NCBI RefSeq assembly: GCF_002153425.1
Contig: NZ_KZ119600.1
Coordinates: forward strand, 1,409,103 to 1,473,102
Length of the DNA stretch: 64,000 nt
Source: Litchfieldia alkalitelluris
Lineage (GTDB): Bacteria; Bacillota; Bacilli; Bacillales; Salisediminibacteriaceae
Direction: 5' to 3'
Shown: positions 37,901-46,790 of the stretch, one piece after another
Layout: each line of letters starts with the position of its first letter
Numbering within the stretch: the stretch's first letter is position 1
Notes under the pieces: generated by a model
The model's input: the letters and a program-made list of their open reading frames with translations, nothing else
The model's database searches: none
Told to the model about the DNA's origin: nothing
Position numbers and translations under genes: made by a program

Positions 37901-39686
37901 CATTCGGGCAAAACAGGCAGTGGTTGTTGGGGACAGTAAACAAATGCCACCAACGAATTTCTTTGATTCCATAACGAAGGAAGAAGAGGAAAGTGACGGT
38001 GAGGAGCACTATGTTGCGGATATGGAAAGTATTTTAGGATTATTCCTTGGTCAGAACGCACCACAACGAATGTTGAAGTGGCATTACAGAAGTCGTCACG
38101 AGTCCCTAATAACAGTATCGAATCATGAGTTTTACGAAGACAAATTAGTGACTTTTCCTAGTCCAGACGGAGATAGAAACGCTTCTGGCCTGATCTATAA
38201 CTATAATCCTGATACGTATTATGATCGTGGGCGAAGTCGTACGAATCGTGATGAAGCGAAAAAAGTAGCCCAAGCGGTGATGGCGCATGCGAAGGATCAC
38301 CCGAATCTAACCCTAGGTGTTGCGGCTTTTAGTATGGCGCAAATGCAAGCCATTTTAGACGAATTGGAATTGCTGCGTCGCTCGAACCCAAGTTTAGAAT
38401 CCTTTTTCTCAGCCCATGAACATGAACCTTTCTTTGTGAAAAACTTAGAGAATGTACAAGGAGACGAGAGGGACGTCATTTTTATCAGTATTGGTTATGG
38501 AAAAACAATAGATGGATACTTGTCCATGGGCTTTGGGGCTCTCAACCGAGAGGGTGGAGAACGCAGACTCAATGTATTGATTACGAGAGCGCGATTACGA
38601 TGTGAGGTTTTCACCAATCTTAAGGCAGAAGATATTGATCTAAACCGGTCAAACGCTCGTGGAATTAAAGCGTTGAAAACATTTCTGAAGTACGCTGAAA
38701 CAGGTCATCTAGATGTCCCGACAGCAACGGGCAAAGACTTTGATTCTCCGTTTGAAGAAGCAGTGTATAGATCATTAGTGAATTTAGGATACGAAGTAGA
38801 AGCGCAAGTTGGCTCCGCTGGATTTTTCATCGATCTCGCTGTAGTTGATCCTGAATCTCCGGGACGCTATTTACTTGGTATAGAATGTGACGGTGCAGCC
38901 TATCACAGTGCCCGCTCAGCACGCGATCGAGATAGACTTCGTCAAGAAGTACTAGAAGGATTAGGCTGGACGATCCATCGTATTTGGAGTACTGACTGGT
39001 TTCGCCATCAAGACAGGGAGTTAAAGCGAGTAGTGGAAGCAATTGAAAAAGCTAAAATATATGCAAAAGCAAATGCTGTCCCTGTAAAGAAAACGAAGCC
39101 TACCAATAAAGGGGTTCAAGAAATAAGTAGGGATGAAACAGCAGAAAAAGCAACTAGTTCTGTGGTTCCATATGAAATGGCAGACTTAGATATCAGTTTG
39201 AACGGGGAAGAGATTCACAATATCCCAGCGACCATACTTGCTGAATGGGTGTTGGAAGTCGTAAAAGTAGAGAGTCCAATCCATGTAAATGAACTCATGA
39301 AACGGATTTGTCATGCTGTTGGTATTAGAAGGGTTGGAACGCGCATTCAGCAACGATTCGAAGACGTTTTAAATGATTGTGAAGAAGTAGTTAGGAAAGA
39401 CGACTTCATCTGGGCCAGAACCATGAGTGTACCACCAGTTAGAACAAGGACAGGAGCCATTAGAAAACTAGAGTTAATTTGTCGGGAAGAATTTGAGGAA
39501 GCTATTGCTGAAGCTGTAAGTCTATCATTTGGAGTACATGGTGATAACGTAGCACCGCTAGTTTATGCAAAGTTAGGTTTTTCAAGAGTAACGGAAGAAA
39601 TGAGAAAACACTTAGATGAAATTGTGGAGGGTATGGTAGAGAAGGAGATTCTTGTTGATAAAGGCGGGGAATTGATTATAAAATAA
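34914..39686 (+). CDS. DUF4011-SF1 helicase-REase(MTES_1575)-DUF3320 protein
   Basis: About 1590 residues. Order: DUF4011 (RKELLDLGLRNPLLNYR) near the N terminus; Walker A GPPGTGKSQT near residue 349; a long helical insert (about 450-900); Walker B VIFDEASQ near 976; GDSKQMPP, LKWHYRSRHESL, QGDERDVIFIS and NVLITRAR as SF1 motifs III-VI; then a Vsr/MTES_1575-type nuclease domain (SPFEEAVYRSL ... FFIDLAVVD ... LGIECDGAAYH) near 1275-1340; then DUF3320 with winged-helix character. TTG 34914 follows AAGAAGGAGAGG. Such helicase-nuclease fusions are widespread and often suspected to serve DNA repair or defence. No partner gene is adjacent. Confidence 0.92.
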   Translation: MAQVSKISGKLDVARKELLDLGLRNPLLNYRTLKARGLEVVDKNPMEVYQTLVKDKKKMSFQEVGNLHLFSQEEHRKLENPTMESTTVTNSDSESTTTILDPETSLDVDLDNAEEGNPKLSTKLQTNYTEKQLEKRLLNTYYFARTYIEEQGVNILYMALGMIHWYESSSSQELRKAPLILIPVQLDRVSAKERFTMSFTEDEIGHNISLVAKMKAEFGIDIPALSTEDEVEIDITSYFSEVLKAIEGQKNWLVDTKSIVVGFFSFGKFLMYRDLDPNIWPDHQRPEEHDIITALLEEGFREEPSEIGEEDHIDQFVDLKNANHIMDADSSQILAILDANNGRNLVIQGPPGTGKSQTITNLIAEAIGHGKKVLFVSEKMAALEVVKRRLDNVGLGVACLELHSHKSNKKSLLNELASTLDLGKPTYKDEDIDILEDLRTRLNDYCDAVNLPVDETGVSPYNALGTLALYQLEFSEKDLRFPELKIEAMETWSAEAFRKKNAVVEELEQVVHSIGLPIEHPFWGSKKKVVLPTDIDKLVEKVEESLNHLRTTEGKLQQYTSDLQYEAVNSLPESKVFINSFQKVIDAPNLQGISFETSEWSNKGKHIVEVLEAVGALTNLKEKYKEVLLPEAWKQDVLETRQHLIQYEDKWWKFLVKDYRSAKNRVKGFLHNPKEKQVNDVELVDSIMEVRRLEDFINEKGATPKELFSDRWDTVHSDWEELLQTTKWLMQFHEDLSHASISKWTVDYIKSGGDKSIVQEIKTDLDSVVRETEKSLDALEGWLEFDSNQRFQTNGKLADQAFKSLTDLLHTWETKASDLHEMSSYNNLLEVIKEQNLTAVSKLAESWEYAGERLVDCFEWNWNQRILMKAFKERPSLSNFEVSRHEHAVKKFQELDKIMVEINRYKLAEKHWNMLPHHEGGGQLGVLRREFEKKSRHLPIRQLIIRAGNAIQAIKPIFMMGPLSISTYIEPGSLEFDLVIFDEASQVKPVDAFGAIIRAKQAVVVGDSKQMPPTNFFDSITKEEEESDGEEHYVADMESILGLFLGQNAPQRMLKWHYRSRHESLITVSNHEFYEDKLVTFPSPDGDRNASGLIYNYNPDTYYDRGRSRTNRDEAKKVAQAVMAHAKDHPNLTLGVAAFSMAQMQAILDELELLRRSNPSLESFFSAHEHEPFFVKNLENVQGDERDVIFISIGYGKTIDGYLSMGFGALNREGGERRLNVLITRARLRCEVFTNLKAEDIDLNRSNARGIKALKTFLKYAETGHLDVPTATGKDFDSPFEEAVYRSLVNLGYEVEAQVGSAGFFIDLAVVDPESPGRYLLGIECDGAAYHSARSARDRDRLRQEVLEGLGWTIHRIWSTDWFRHQDRELKRVVEAIEKAKIYAKANAVPVKKTKPTNKGVQEISRDETAEKATSSVVPYEMADLDISLNGEEIHNIPATILAEWVLEVVKVESPIHVNELMKRICHAVGIRRVGTRIQQRFEDVLNDCEEVVRKDDFIWARTMSVPPVRTRTGAIRKLELICREEFEEAIAEAVSLSFGVHGDNVAPLVYAKLGFSRVTEEMRKHLDEIVEGMVEKEILVDKGGELIIK

Positions 39687-39703
39687 AGGACTACATGCGA
39701 GAC

Positions 39704-39738
39704 ACTGCAGGCCGAAGCATAAAGGGCTTGCAGTTTCT
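39704..39738 (+). terminator. Hairpin terminator after the helicase-nuclease gene
   Basis: ACTGCAGGCC ... GGGCTTGCAGT with one bulge, followed by TTCTTC. Confidence 0.65.
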
Positions 39739-39776
39739 TCATTGAAAATACTTTTAGTTTTGAAAGAAGGTTAAAT

Positions 39777-40643
39777 ATGGGGTTTGAAAAATCAGTTATT
39801 GAGACGATGAAGAAACGTAAATCAATCAGAACTTACGATACAAAAGAAATAACAGAGACGGATTATAAGCTTATAAATGATTTCCTAAGTGGTAAGGATA
39901 ATATCTTTCGTCCTTTTGGAAAAACAGGTGATATTCAACTTGTTCCAGTAACTAATAATGTAACAGATAAAGGGATCAAGCTAGGAACCTATGGCTTTAT
40001 TAAAAACCCAAGGGCGTATTTAGTTGGTAGTACGGAAAACAATAAATACTCACTTGTAGAGTATGGATATGCCTTTCATAAGGTAGTCTTATTTTTAACG
40101 GAGTTAGGGATTGGCACTTGTTGGATGGGTGGAACATTCAATCGGAAATCGTTTGAACAGGAGATTCACCTTAAAGATGGGCAATTTATTCCTTGTGCTA
40201 CACCAATTGGTTATGAGAAAGGCAAGCAGCGCATTTTTGATAAAACACTACGAAAGGTCGTAAAAGCTGATAATAAAAAGACATGGGATAAGCTGTTTTA
40301 TAATGGAGGCTTTGCTGAAACGTTAACAAAGGATGAAGCTGATCATTTAGAAGTACCCATTGAAATGGTGAGAATCGGACCATCTGCATCAAATAAACAG
40401 CCTTGGAGATTAGTTTTATCAGAAGATCAGAACACTTGTCATTTTTACATAGAACATACTCCTAACTACAATAAACTAGGTTATAACATGCAGTTGCTAG
40501 ACATGGGTATCGCCATGTGTCAGTTTGATCTAGCTTCTAAAGAGATAGGTGTTGAAGGGAAGTGGGAAATAAATGATCCCAAAATCGAGCTTCTTAATGA
40601 ACATACGGAGTATATTTATAGTTGGAATAAGGTGCATGGATAG
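39777..40643 (+). CDS. Nitroreductase family protein (TM1586-like)
   Basis: 288 residues with two related nitroreductase halves. KKRKSIRTYD near the N terminus and GIGTCWMGGTFNRKSFE, GPSASNKQPWRLVL and LDMGIAMCQFDLA are typical flavin-binding nitroreductase stretches. The tandem-half layout matches the putative nitroreductase family of TM1586. Start ATG 39777 follows GAAAGAAGG. Reaction unknown; presumably FMN-dependent reduction of a small substrate. Confidence 0.82.
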   Translation: MGFEKSVIETMKKRKSIRTYDTKEITETDYKLINDFLSGKDNIFRPFGKTGDIQLVPVTNNVTDKGIKLGTYGFIKNPRAYLVGSTENNKYSLVEYGYAFHKVVLFLTELGIGTCWMGGTFNRKSFEQEIHLKDGQFIPCATPIGYEKGKQRIFDKTLRKVVKADNKKTWDKLFYNGGFAETLTKDEADHLEVPIEMVRIGPSASNKQPWRLVLSEDQNTCHFYIEHTPNYNKLGYNMQLLDMGIAMCQFDLASKEIGVEGKWEINDPKIELLNEHTEYIYSWNKVHG

Positions 40644-40753
40644 GAAAAGACAGCCGATTTTTGCAAAACATTATTTATACTCATTCTAGAAGGGTTTCTC
40701 TATTCCCTGCAGAACTATAACTTATATAAGCTAGGTGAAACGGGGGATTGGGG

Positions 40754-42247
40754 ATGTTATCTATTGAAAACTATGATGGGTTGGAGTTAGGAAGGCTTAT
40801 CAGGACAAAAGAGGTACAACGAAAGGAACTGGTGGAGGCAGTTATTCAAAGAATTGAAGATAAGAACCCGGCCATCAACGCAGTTGTAAATAAAATGTAT
40901 GAGAAGGCCCTTAAAACTGCGGAAGAACCATTAACTTATGGAGGGAAATTTGCAGGTGTCCCAACGTTAATGAAGGATATTACACAGGAAATCGCAGGAG
41001 AACCAATTACATCTGGATCAAAGGCGTTCTCCAGTTATATTTCGGAGCGTGACTCTGAATATGTAAAAAGGGTCAAAGAGACTGGTGCGATTATTGTTGG
41101 CCAGACAAATGTTCCGGAGCTGGCACTGATGGGAGTCACAGAGCCACAGCATCATGGGGCAACGAGAAATCCATGGAATGTGAATCATACTCCTGGTGGT
41201 TCGAGTGGAGGAGCAGCTGCAGTAGTGGCTGCGGGTATTGTTCCTTTTGCAGGGGCGAATGATGGTGGTGGCTCCATTCGGATTCCAGCAGCATACTGCG
41301 GACTCTTTGGTCTAAAGCCCACAAGGGGAAGAACTCCCGTTGGTCCGTTGTATGGGAGACACTGGCAGGGCGCTTCTGTGGATCACTTCATCACTAGATC
41401 GGTAAGGGACAGTGCTGCGATGCTGGACGAATTGAATGTTTTTGAAAAAACAGCAGCCTTCCATGCTCCGCCATATGAAGGCAGTTACTTACAATGTGCA
41501 GAATCACCTACTGAACAAAAACTGAGAATTGCATTTACCGTGGAATCGCCCCTTGGCACAGAGGTTCATGACGATTGCAAAGAGGCTGTTCTTTCGACTG
41601 TGAAGCTGTTGGAAGAGATGGGGCATTCTGTTGAAGAGAAGACGCCTGATGTTAATGGAAAGACAATTGCAAAAAGCTATTTAACGATGTATTTTGGTGA
41701 GGTGTCAGCAACCTTATCTAGCGCGGAGTCTGTACTTGGGAGAAAAATTAGTATGTCTGATGTGGAGCCAACGACATGGTTGCTCCGTTCACTGGGGAAA
41801 GTAACGTCTGCGGAGGAATTCGTCTTGAGCCTCAGGGAGTGGGATAAGGCCGCCTTCGTAATGGAAAGCTTTCATGAAACATATGATTTGTATATCACGC
41901 CTACAACTGCATTTCCACCAGCGAAAATTGGTGAACTAGATCCAAGTGGTTTTGAAAAAGTCATGGTCAAAACCATTGGTAGACTAGGACTTAGTGGTTT
42001 ATTGAAAAAAACAGGTTTTGTCGATGAGTTGGCAGAAAAAAGCCTCATGAGGACGCCATTCACACAGTTAGCCAACTTCACGGGACAACCAGCTATGTCG
42101 TTGCCATTATATTTATCTGAGGAAGGATTACCTTGCGGAGTACAGGTGATGGCAGCGAGGGGCAGAGAGGATCTTTTAATTGAATTTGCAGCTGGTCTGG
42201 AAAAAACGGATCGATGGATTGACATCAAGAAAAGTCCACTCATCTGA
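40754..42247 (+). CDS. Amidase (amidase signature family)
   Basis: 497 residues. The catalytic Lys is in PTLMKDIT, the Ser-cisSer region is GGSSGGAAAVVAAG, and the nucleophile lies in GANDGGGSIRIPAAYCGLFGLKPT. It hydrolyses an amide bond in a small molecule or peptide; specificity unclear. The sequence is not a GatA (longer insert and no gatC/gatB). ATG 40754 is chosen; TTG 40748 is the same frame. Monocistronic, with the palindromic repeat downstream. Confidence 0.92.
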   Translation: MLSIENYDGLELGRLIRTKEVQRKELVEAVIQRIEDKNPAINAVVNKMYEKALKTAEEPLTYGGKFAGVPTLMKDITQEIAGEPITSGSKAFSSYISERDSEYVKRVKETGAIIVGQTNVPELALMGVTEPQHHGATRNPWNVNHTPGGSSGGAAAVVAAGIVPFAGANDGGGSIRIPAAYCGLFGLKPTRGRTPVGPLYGRHWQGASVDHFITRSVRDSAAMLDELNVFEKTAAFHAPPYEGSYLQCAESPTEQKLRIAFTVESPLGTEVHDDCKEAVLSTVKLLEEMGHSVEEKTPDVNGKTIAKSYLTMYFGEVSATLSSAESVLGRKISMSDVEPTTWLLRSLGKVTSAEEFVLSLREWDKAAFVMESFHETYDLYITPTTAFPPAKIGELDPSGFEKVMVKTIGRLGLSGLLKKTGFVDELAEKSLMRTPFTQLANFTGQPAMSLPLYLSEEGLPCGVQVMAARGREDLLIEFAAGLEKTDRWIDIKKSPLI

Positions 42248-42289
42248 TTTTCATTTAATGGGTTGGTGAATAAATGCAGGAGGAGACTT

Positions 42290-42430
42290 GGCGAGATCAG
42301 GTATGAGAACGAAGAAATGCAGAATCTCGTACCTGATCAAGGCGAGATCAGGTATGAGAACGAAGAAATGCAGAATCTCGTACCTGATCGATCTTATCAA
42401 GAAAAGATCAGGTACGAGATTCAAAGATTC
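42290..42430. repeat. Array C: palindromic repeat, two 51-bp units plus a partial
   Basis: Units start at 42290 and 42341. Each has GATCAGGTATGAGA, a 14-nt loop and TCTCGTACCTGATC, which pair over 14 bp with one G-T. A third half unit (AGATCAGGTACGAGATTC) ends at the stop of the minus-strand gene. Between convergent genes; a terminator function is possible. Confidence 0.9.
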
Positions 42431-42433
42431 TAT

Positions 42434-43033
42434 TTAAGATACCTCTGAAGAAACCAAAACCATTTTTAATTCATCTTCAATCGATCCATGGCTGACTAAT
42501 CCATAATCAGCATAGATATCGGGTGTCTGATCTAACTCTTTACCTTCTTCATTCACATATTTCTGGGTAACGATATCCCAAAAACCATAATTTAATTCTA
42601 ATTCCTCATTCGTGATCTCTTGTATACCTACTGACTGAAAATATCCTTTTTCCCACCCCTTATTATCAATGATTTGAGGTGGAATGATTAAGTTATTAGG
42701 GTGTAAAAGTTCTGGTATATCAAGAGGATTATTAGTTTGTTGGTAAATATAAACCAAATGTCCCCCATGCATTGTGGGATCATTGATTGGAATTTGTTTT
42801 CTAATTACCTTTCCATAGAAATAAGTATTTTTCGTTGGTTCGATGATAAAAATCTCTCCTTCCTGCCTCTTTTTCTTAGAGGGCAGTTTAGGTTCAATAA
42901 ATAATATGTCTATTAAAATCCAAGCAAGTGCGAGTATGATTATCATGATGAAGTTTTGCAAAATAATCATTGGAATGACCACTATAAATGGACCGAATGT
43001 CCTTAGCATTTTTAATCTTTTATACTTTTTCAT
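42434..43033 (-). CDS. Imm26-like membrane-associated immunity protein
   Basis: 199 residues. Two membrane helices or a hairpin in residues 8-45, a basic linker (PSKKKRQEGE), then a domain with YFYGKVIRKQIPIND, HLVYIYQQTNNP, PELLHPNNLIIPPQI and GWEKGYFQSV, which resembles the Imm26 immunity family. Imm26 proteins protect against nuclease-type polymorphic toxins, but no toxin gene lies in the window. Start ATG 43033 follows GAGGAG. The membrane part is unusual for the family. Assignment is moderate. Confidence 0.6.
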   Translation of the reverse strand: MKKYKRLKMLRTFGPFIVVIPMIILQNFIMIIILALAWILIDILFIEPKLPSKKKRQEGEIFIIEPTKNTYFYGKVIRKQIPINDPTMHGGHLVYIYQQTNNPLDIPELLHPNNLIIPPQIIDNKGWEKGYFQSVGIQEITNEELELNYGFWDIVTQKYVNEEGKELDQTPDIYADYGLVSHGSIEDELKMVLVSSEVS

Positions 43034-43280
43034 AACTATTTCTCCTCGTTTGGTAATAGATACAAAGTTTTATGTAAAACTGCTTTACTAATAATCTTTA
43101 CTAGTCTATAACCTGCTAACATAATTTTTCTCTCAGTATACCATGTTTTCCCAGACTGGTTACATGTATAGGAAAGGCCACTACCTCCCAAGTAACTATT
43201 TTAAATTAATATATTATAATTGCCGTTCTAATAGGTTAGAATGAGAGAAAGAAAGCTATTAATGATAGTAGGTGAATGGT

Positions 43281-44510
43281 ATGAGTAAGCATAATCCGGA
43301 ATTAGAAAGAGCTCTAATGAATGCGATGGCAGGATTAAAGGATATGAAAAGAAAAAAGGAGATTGATAGAGATAAGAAATTGTGGAGTCCAATTTCGCTC
43401 CCAATAAGACTTCAAGAAGTTTTAACTCAACAAACTAAATATGAACTAGATGAGACAAGAAAGGCATTAGCCTTAAAAGGCGTAAGCACGCTTAAAAAAG
43501 CAGAGTTGATTGAATTATTGTTGGAAAAAATTCCTCAGCATTTAGTACATATGTTTCGTTTATTTGATGAAAGACGTTTTAGCTTATTATCATTAATTGT
43601 GAATAAGGGTGGGCATATGAAAGCACCTACCTTAGAAAAAGAGCAAATCGATTACTTACGAAAACTAGGCTTAATTTTTACAGGAACGATAGATGGGAAA
43701 AAGATAGTAGGGGTGCCGGAAGATTTGCACGATACTATCCTGAAACTACAAAAAGATGACAAAATAAATGCACTTGTTAAAAGAAATACAGAATGGATTA
43801 CCTTAAGCTTCGGTTTATTATATTACTATGGAACGTTAAGCACCTCCCAACTATTAGAAATGTTAGAATCTTATACAAAAGCACCTGTTGATTATAACGA
43901 ATTTATTAAGGTGATCTTAAACGCAAATGAGTTTTACAAAGAGCTTACGATAGATAAGTTTGGACTTTCGAATTGGCGTGTCTTTGATCCTGAGAGGGTA
44001 AAGAGGGAGCACGAGATGAGAAAGAAAGTTCCATACTATCCCTTTACGAAAAGCCAACTCCTTAAAGCAGGGGAACCTGGGTATGTGGAGCGCAACGATA
44101 GTTATAGGGAATTAGTTAAATTCTTGGTGAAAAACTTTGATGTGAGTAGGGAAAATGCTGACACTTATGCGGAAGAATGTGTCTACGCTACGAGAATTGG
44201 GGAAAGCCCAAATTCTGTAATAGAATATCTAGGAGGAAATATAGAATTTCCTAGCTTTGAGAGCGTTCAAGCTCTGTTAGAAAAAGTGATCGAGTTAATG
44301 AATAGCACAAGGGAATGGTTCCTTAAGGGGTATACTTCAGCTGAGTTAGTAGTAGAAGAAAAGAAGCATTTACAACAGTTACCAGGTGGAAAAAATAAGA
44401 TAGATCCTTCTATTAGTAAGAGTAAGTCCATAAAGCAAGAAATAAAAGTTGGAAGAAATGAACCATGTCCTTGTGGTAGCGGGAAAAAGTATAAAAAATG
44501 CTGTGGATAA
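43281..44510 (+). CDS. SEC-C motif protein with SAP-like N-terminal region
   Basis: About 409 residues. The C terminus [17 protein letters not shown] is a classic SEC-C zinc-binding motif. The N-terminal part ([27 protein letters not shown]) resembles a SAP/Rho-N nucleic-acid-binding helix pair. The middle is helical without recognised domain. SEC-C occurs in SecA and in many unrelated proteins as a zinc module. Start ATG 43281 with TAGGTG upstream. Monocistronic. Confidence 0.8.
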   Translation: MSKHNPELERALMNAMAGLKDMKRKKEIDRDKKLWSPISLPIRLQEVLTQQTKYELDETRKALALKGVSTLKKAELIELLLEKIPQHLVHMFRLFDERRFSLLSLIVNKGGHMKAPTLEKEQIDYLRKLGLIFTGTIDGKKIVGVPEDLHDTILKLQKDDKINALVKRNTEWITLSFGLLYYYGTLSTSQLLEMLESYTKAPVDYNEFIKVILNANEFYKELTIDKFGLSNWRVFDPERVKREHEMRKKVPYYPFTKSQLLKAGEPGYVERNDSYRELVKFLVKNFDVSRENADTYAEECVYATRIGESPNSVIEYLGGNIEFPSFESVQALLEKVIELMNSTREWFLKGYTSAELVVEEKKHLQQLPGGKNKIDPSISKSKSIKQEIKVGRNEPCPCGSGKKYKKCCG

Positions 44511-44538
44511 TTGTGTTGACGCATTAAATATGAATAGT

Positions 44539-44583
44539 AAACGCATGTGATTTCTTGTATGAATGAAATCCATGCGTTTTCTT
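44539..44583. terminator. Bidirectional hairpin terminator
   Basis: AAACGCATG-GATTTC ... GAAATC-CATGCGTTTT, arms of about 15 bp with one mismatch, T-run on the plus side, A-run on the minus side. Confidence 0.85.
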
Positions 44584-44630
44584 TTACTAATTAGTATGTT
44601 GGACCCTGTTATAAACTTTAGTTTTCCCCA

Positions 44631-44777
44631 TTATCTTCTTTTCTTAAGTAGGACAAACACTCCTATAACCACTAAAACTAGTGAGATTAAAATAGCATTC
44701 GCAAGCCCAATAGGTGTGAATAAGCCAAAAAGTAATACGATGAAAGCAATGACAAATAGTATGAAGCCAATAATCAT
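44631..44777 (-). CDS. Small two-helix membrane protein, 48 residues
   Basis: Starts at ATG 44777 behind GGGAGGG. The protein is nearly all hydrophobic with two segments, IIGFIILF-type then ILISLVLVVIGVFVLL, and ends in a basic KKRR. A short turn with TPIG separates the helices. It lies 45 bases behind the TM/coiled-coil protein gene on the same strand and may be its operon partner. No family recognised; start, stop and ribosome site are all clean. Confidence 0.65.
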   Translation of the reverse strand: MIIGFILFVIAFIVLLFGLFTPIGLANAILISLVLVVIGVFVLLKKRR

Positions 44778-44821
44778 TTAGTTTCCCTCCCAGTGCCTGA
44801 GTTAAGTTTAGTTGTAAAAAA

Positions 44822-45406
44822 CTACCCTTCGTATATATTGCTTATTTTCCAACCCTCTTCTTCTACTAAAACGAAGTGGGTAGATGTGAATGTTTCTGCA
44901 TCACTATATTGGATCAAATAATATAGATGGACCCTTTCATTTTCCTCCATATAAAAACCATTTAGCTCTACTGTTTCAGCATTTAAATAGGCTTCAAAAT
45001 CGACACTATAATCTCCATCAAAAATAACTTCCTTTTTCTCTTCATCAATTAAGGTAGACTCACTAAAAAACATTTGGATATCACTACCAGATGAACTTTC
45101 TAGGAATTTATTTGTCGTGTTAATTGCGTGGACAATGGCGTTTTTGTCTCTGTTTATATCTAGCTGAGATTGATTAAGTTCATCCAGTTGTAGTTGCAAA
45201 TCGTTGTTTTCCTCTTGTAAATGTTTGTTACTAGACGCTAGCTTACTATTTTCATTCTTTAATGTCTCTATTTTATCTTTGTAGATTTCCACCTCGTTTG
45301 CCAAGTTTATTTCTTTGTAGGTTGGATCCGAGTCATTAAAGAAGATTAACAATAAAAACACTAGTGAACCAATGACTGCTAATCCAATATATTGTTGAAG
45401 TTTCAT
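44822..45406 (-). CDS. Hypothetical membrane-anchored coiled-coil protein
   Basis: About 194 residues. N-terminal membrane helix (YIGLAVIGSLVFLLLIFF), then a coiled coil (residues 35-90: KDKIETLKNENSKLASSNKHLQEEN and QLQLDELNQSQ), then a small C-terminal domain ending in HFVLVEEEGWKISNIYEG, resembling a DUF4878/NTF2-like fold. Start ATG 45406 is preferred as beginning the clear anchor; GGAG lies 14 bases upstream, and ATG 45418 is an alternative. Function unknown. Confidence 0.6.
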   Translation of the reverse strand: MKLQQYIGLAVIGSLVFLLLIFFNDSDPTYKEINLANEVEIYKDKIETLKNENSKLASSNKHLQEENNDLQLQLDELNQSQLDINRDKNAIVHAINTTNKFLESSSGSDIQMFFSESTLIDEEKKEVIFDGDYSVDFEAYLNAETVELNGFYMEENERVHLYYLIQYSDAETFTSTHFVLVEEEGWKISNIYEG

Positions 45407-45677
45407 TGTAAAAACCATCACTCCTAACAACCAGTGATATTTTGATCTATGGCTACGAATTTAATCGTAATTGAATGACTATTCTGTATTCAAGTTTATC
45501 ATAAATCTACATACAGCAATGACTTTTCCTAGAGCTTAAACTTTGTAGTGATATATGATTTCCTTGATAACCTTTACGACTGATGTTTTCGCGAAAAAAT
45601 ATAGTAATTCCATCTTGAATTGGGAAATGTATGATTTAGGAGAAATAATAGCACTGTGGTAAAGGAGAATTGTTGTA

Positions 45678-46769
45678 ATGATCATAAATGGATTTTGTAA
45701 AATGATAGTAATAGTCATCTTTTTCATAGCGCTGCACACGATTTTTCCAGTAGTGGGGGCTGCGGAGGAATCAATGCTTCCAGAGGCGCCTGTTTATGTC
45801 GACGGCCAGCCGATTAACACAAAATATATGCTAAAGGACGGGCATTTCATGGTACCTGCCTTATTCTTAAAGCACACAGGGGCAAGGGTTGACTGGAATG
45901 AAGAATACAATTCCGTTACCTTCCGCTTAGATGATAAGTACTTTGCCGTTCCAATCGGTACAAGATACACAGATACATTGTTGCCTGGCACTGAGAAGTG
46001 GGTGAGAGACACCCTTTCCACTTCTACAGTGGAGGTACACCAAGACATTTTTGTCCCATTAAATGATATCGCTAAAAAGCTTGGGATGGAGGTTGTTTAC
46101 CGCCAACAAACGAGAAAAACTTACATTAACACGCAAAGAGAATTAGGTAAGGGACCGATCAGGTCGGGAAGGTCAAATGCAGATAGAAAGCTTGTGGCGT
46201 TAACCTTTGATGATGGGCCAGAAAATCATTATACATCACAGATACTGGACATATTAAAGGAAAAAAGAGTACCAGCCACCTTTTTTGTGATGGGAAAACA
46301 AGTTCGGCAGTATCCTACTATGATGAAAAGAATGGTAGAAGAAGGACACGGGATTGGTAATCATACTTTTAACCACCCTTCATTACCACAGTTAAGTACT
46401 TCTGAGGTAATGCGGGAGGTAGAAACTACACAGCAAACATTACAATGGATAACAGGTAGACAACCAGATCTGTTTCGTCCCCCATATGGTGCAATAACTC
46501 GTGCAGATCAAGAAGTCCTCAATGAAATGGGATTCAGAACAATAATGTGGACGGTGGACACACTCGATTGGACAGGAATTTCAGGGCAGGAAATATTGGA
46601 TATTGTGAGGCGTGATATTACCCCTGGTGGAATCATTTTACAGCACAATATTGAAGTGAATCCTGATTTACTTAGGGGGACAGTGGAAGCCCTTCCGATG
46701 ATTATTGATGAGCTGCGGGATAGGGGCTATCAGTTTGTGACAGTCCAGACAATGTTAGAGGCTCAGTAA
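45678..46769 (+). CDS. Polysaccharide deacetylase with copper-amine-oxidase-N-like stalk
   Basis: 363 residues. A signal peptide (IVIVIFFIALHTIFPVVGA) leads to a copper amine oxidase N-terminal-like domain (residues 35-135: VYVDGQPINTKYMLKDGHFMVP), then a NodB domain with VALTFDDGPENHYT (Asp-Asp), GNHTFNHPSLPQLS (His-x3-His) and RPPYGAIT. NodB enzymes remove acetyl groups from peptidoglycan or other polysaccharides; here outside the cell. ATG 45678, AAAGGAGA upstream. Monocistronic; terminator at 46791. Confidence 0.9.
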   Translation: MIINGFCKMIVIVIFFIALHTIFPVVGAAEESMLPEAPVYVDGQPINTKYMLKDGHFMVPALFLKHTGARVDWNEEYNSVTFRLDDKYFAVPIGTRYTDTLLPGTEKWVRDTLSTSTVEVHQDIFVPLNDIAKKLGMEVVYRQQTRKTYINTQRELGKGPIRSGRSNADRKLVALTFDDGPENHYTSQILDILKEKRVPATFFVMGKQVRQYPTMMKRMVEEGHGIGNHTFNHPSLPQLSTSEVMREVETTQQTLQWITGRQPDLFRPPYGAITRADQEVLNEMGFRTIMWTVDTLDWTGISGQEILDIVRRDITPGGIILQHNIEVNPDLLRGTVEALPMIIDELRDRGYQFVTVQTMLEAQ

Positions 46770-46790
46770 AAAGAGGATAACTGCTTTGCT

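Noticed and set aside
40754-42247. GatA subunit of the amidotransferase
   Set aside because: No gatB or gatC nearby, and the region after the Ser-cisSer motif does not follow GatA; a general amidase fits better.
45536-45739. 67-codon minus-strand frame overlapping the deacetylase start
   Set aside because: Overlaps the leader and start of a well-supported gene, with no ribosome site of its own.
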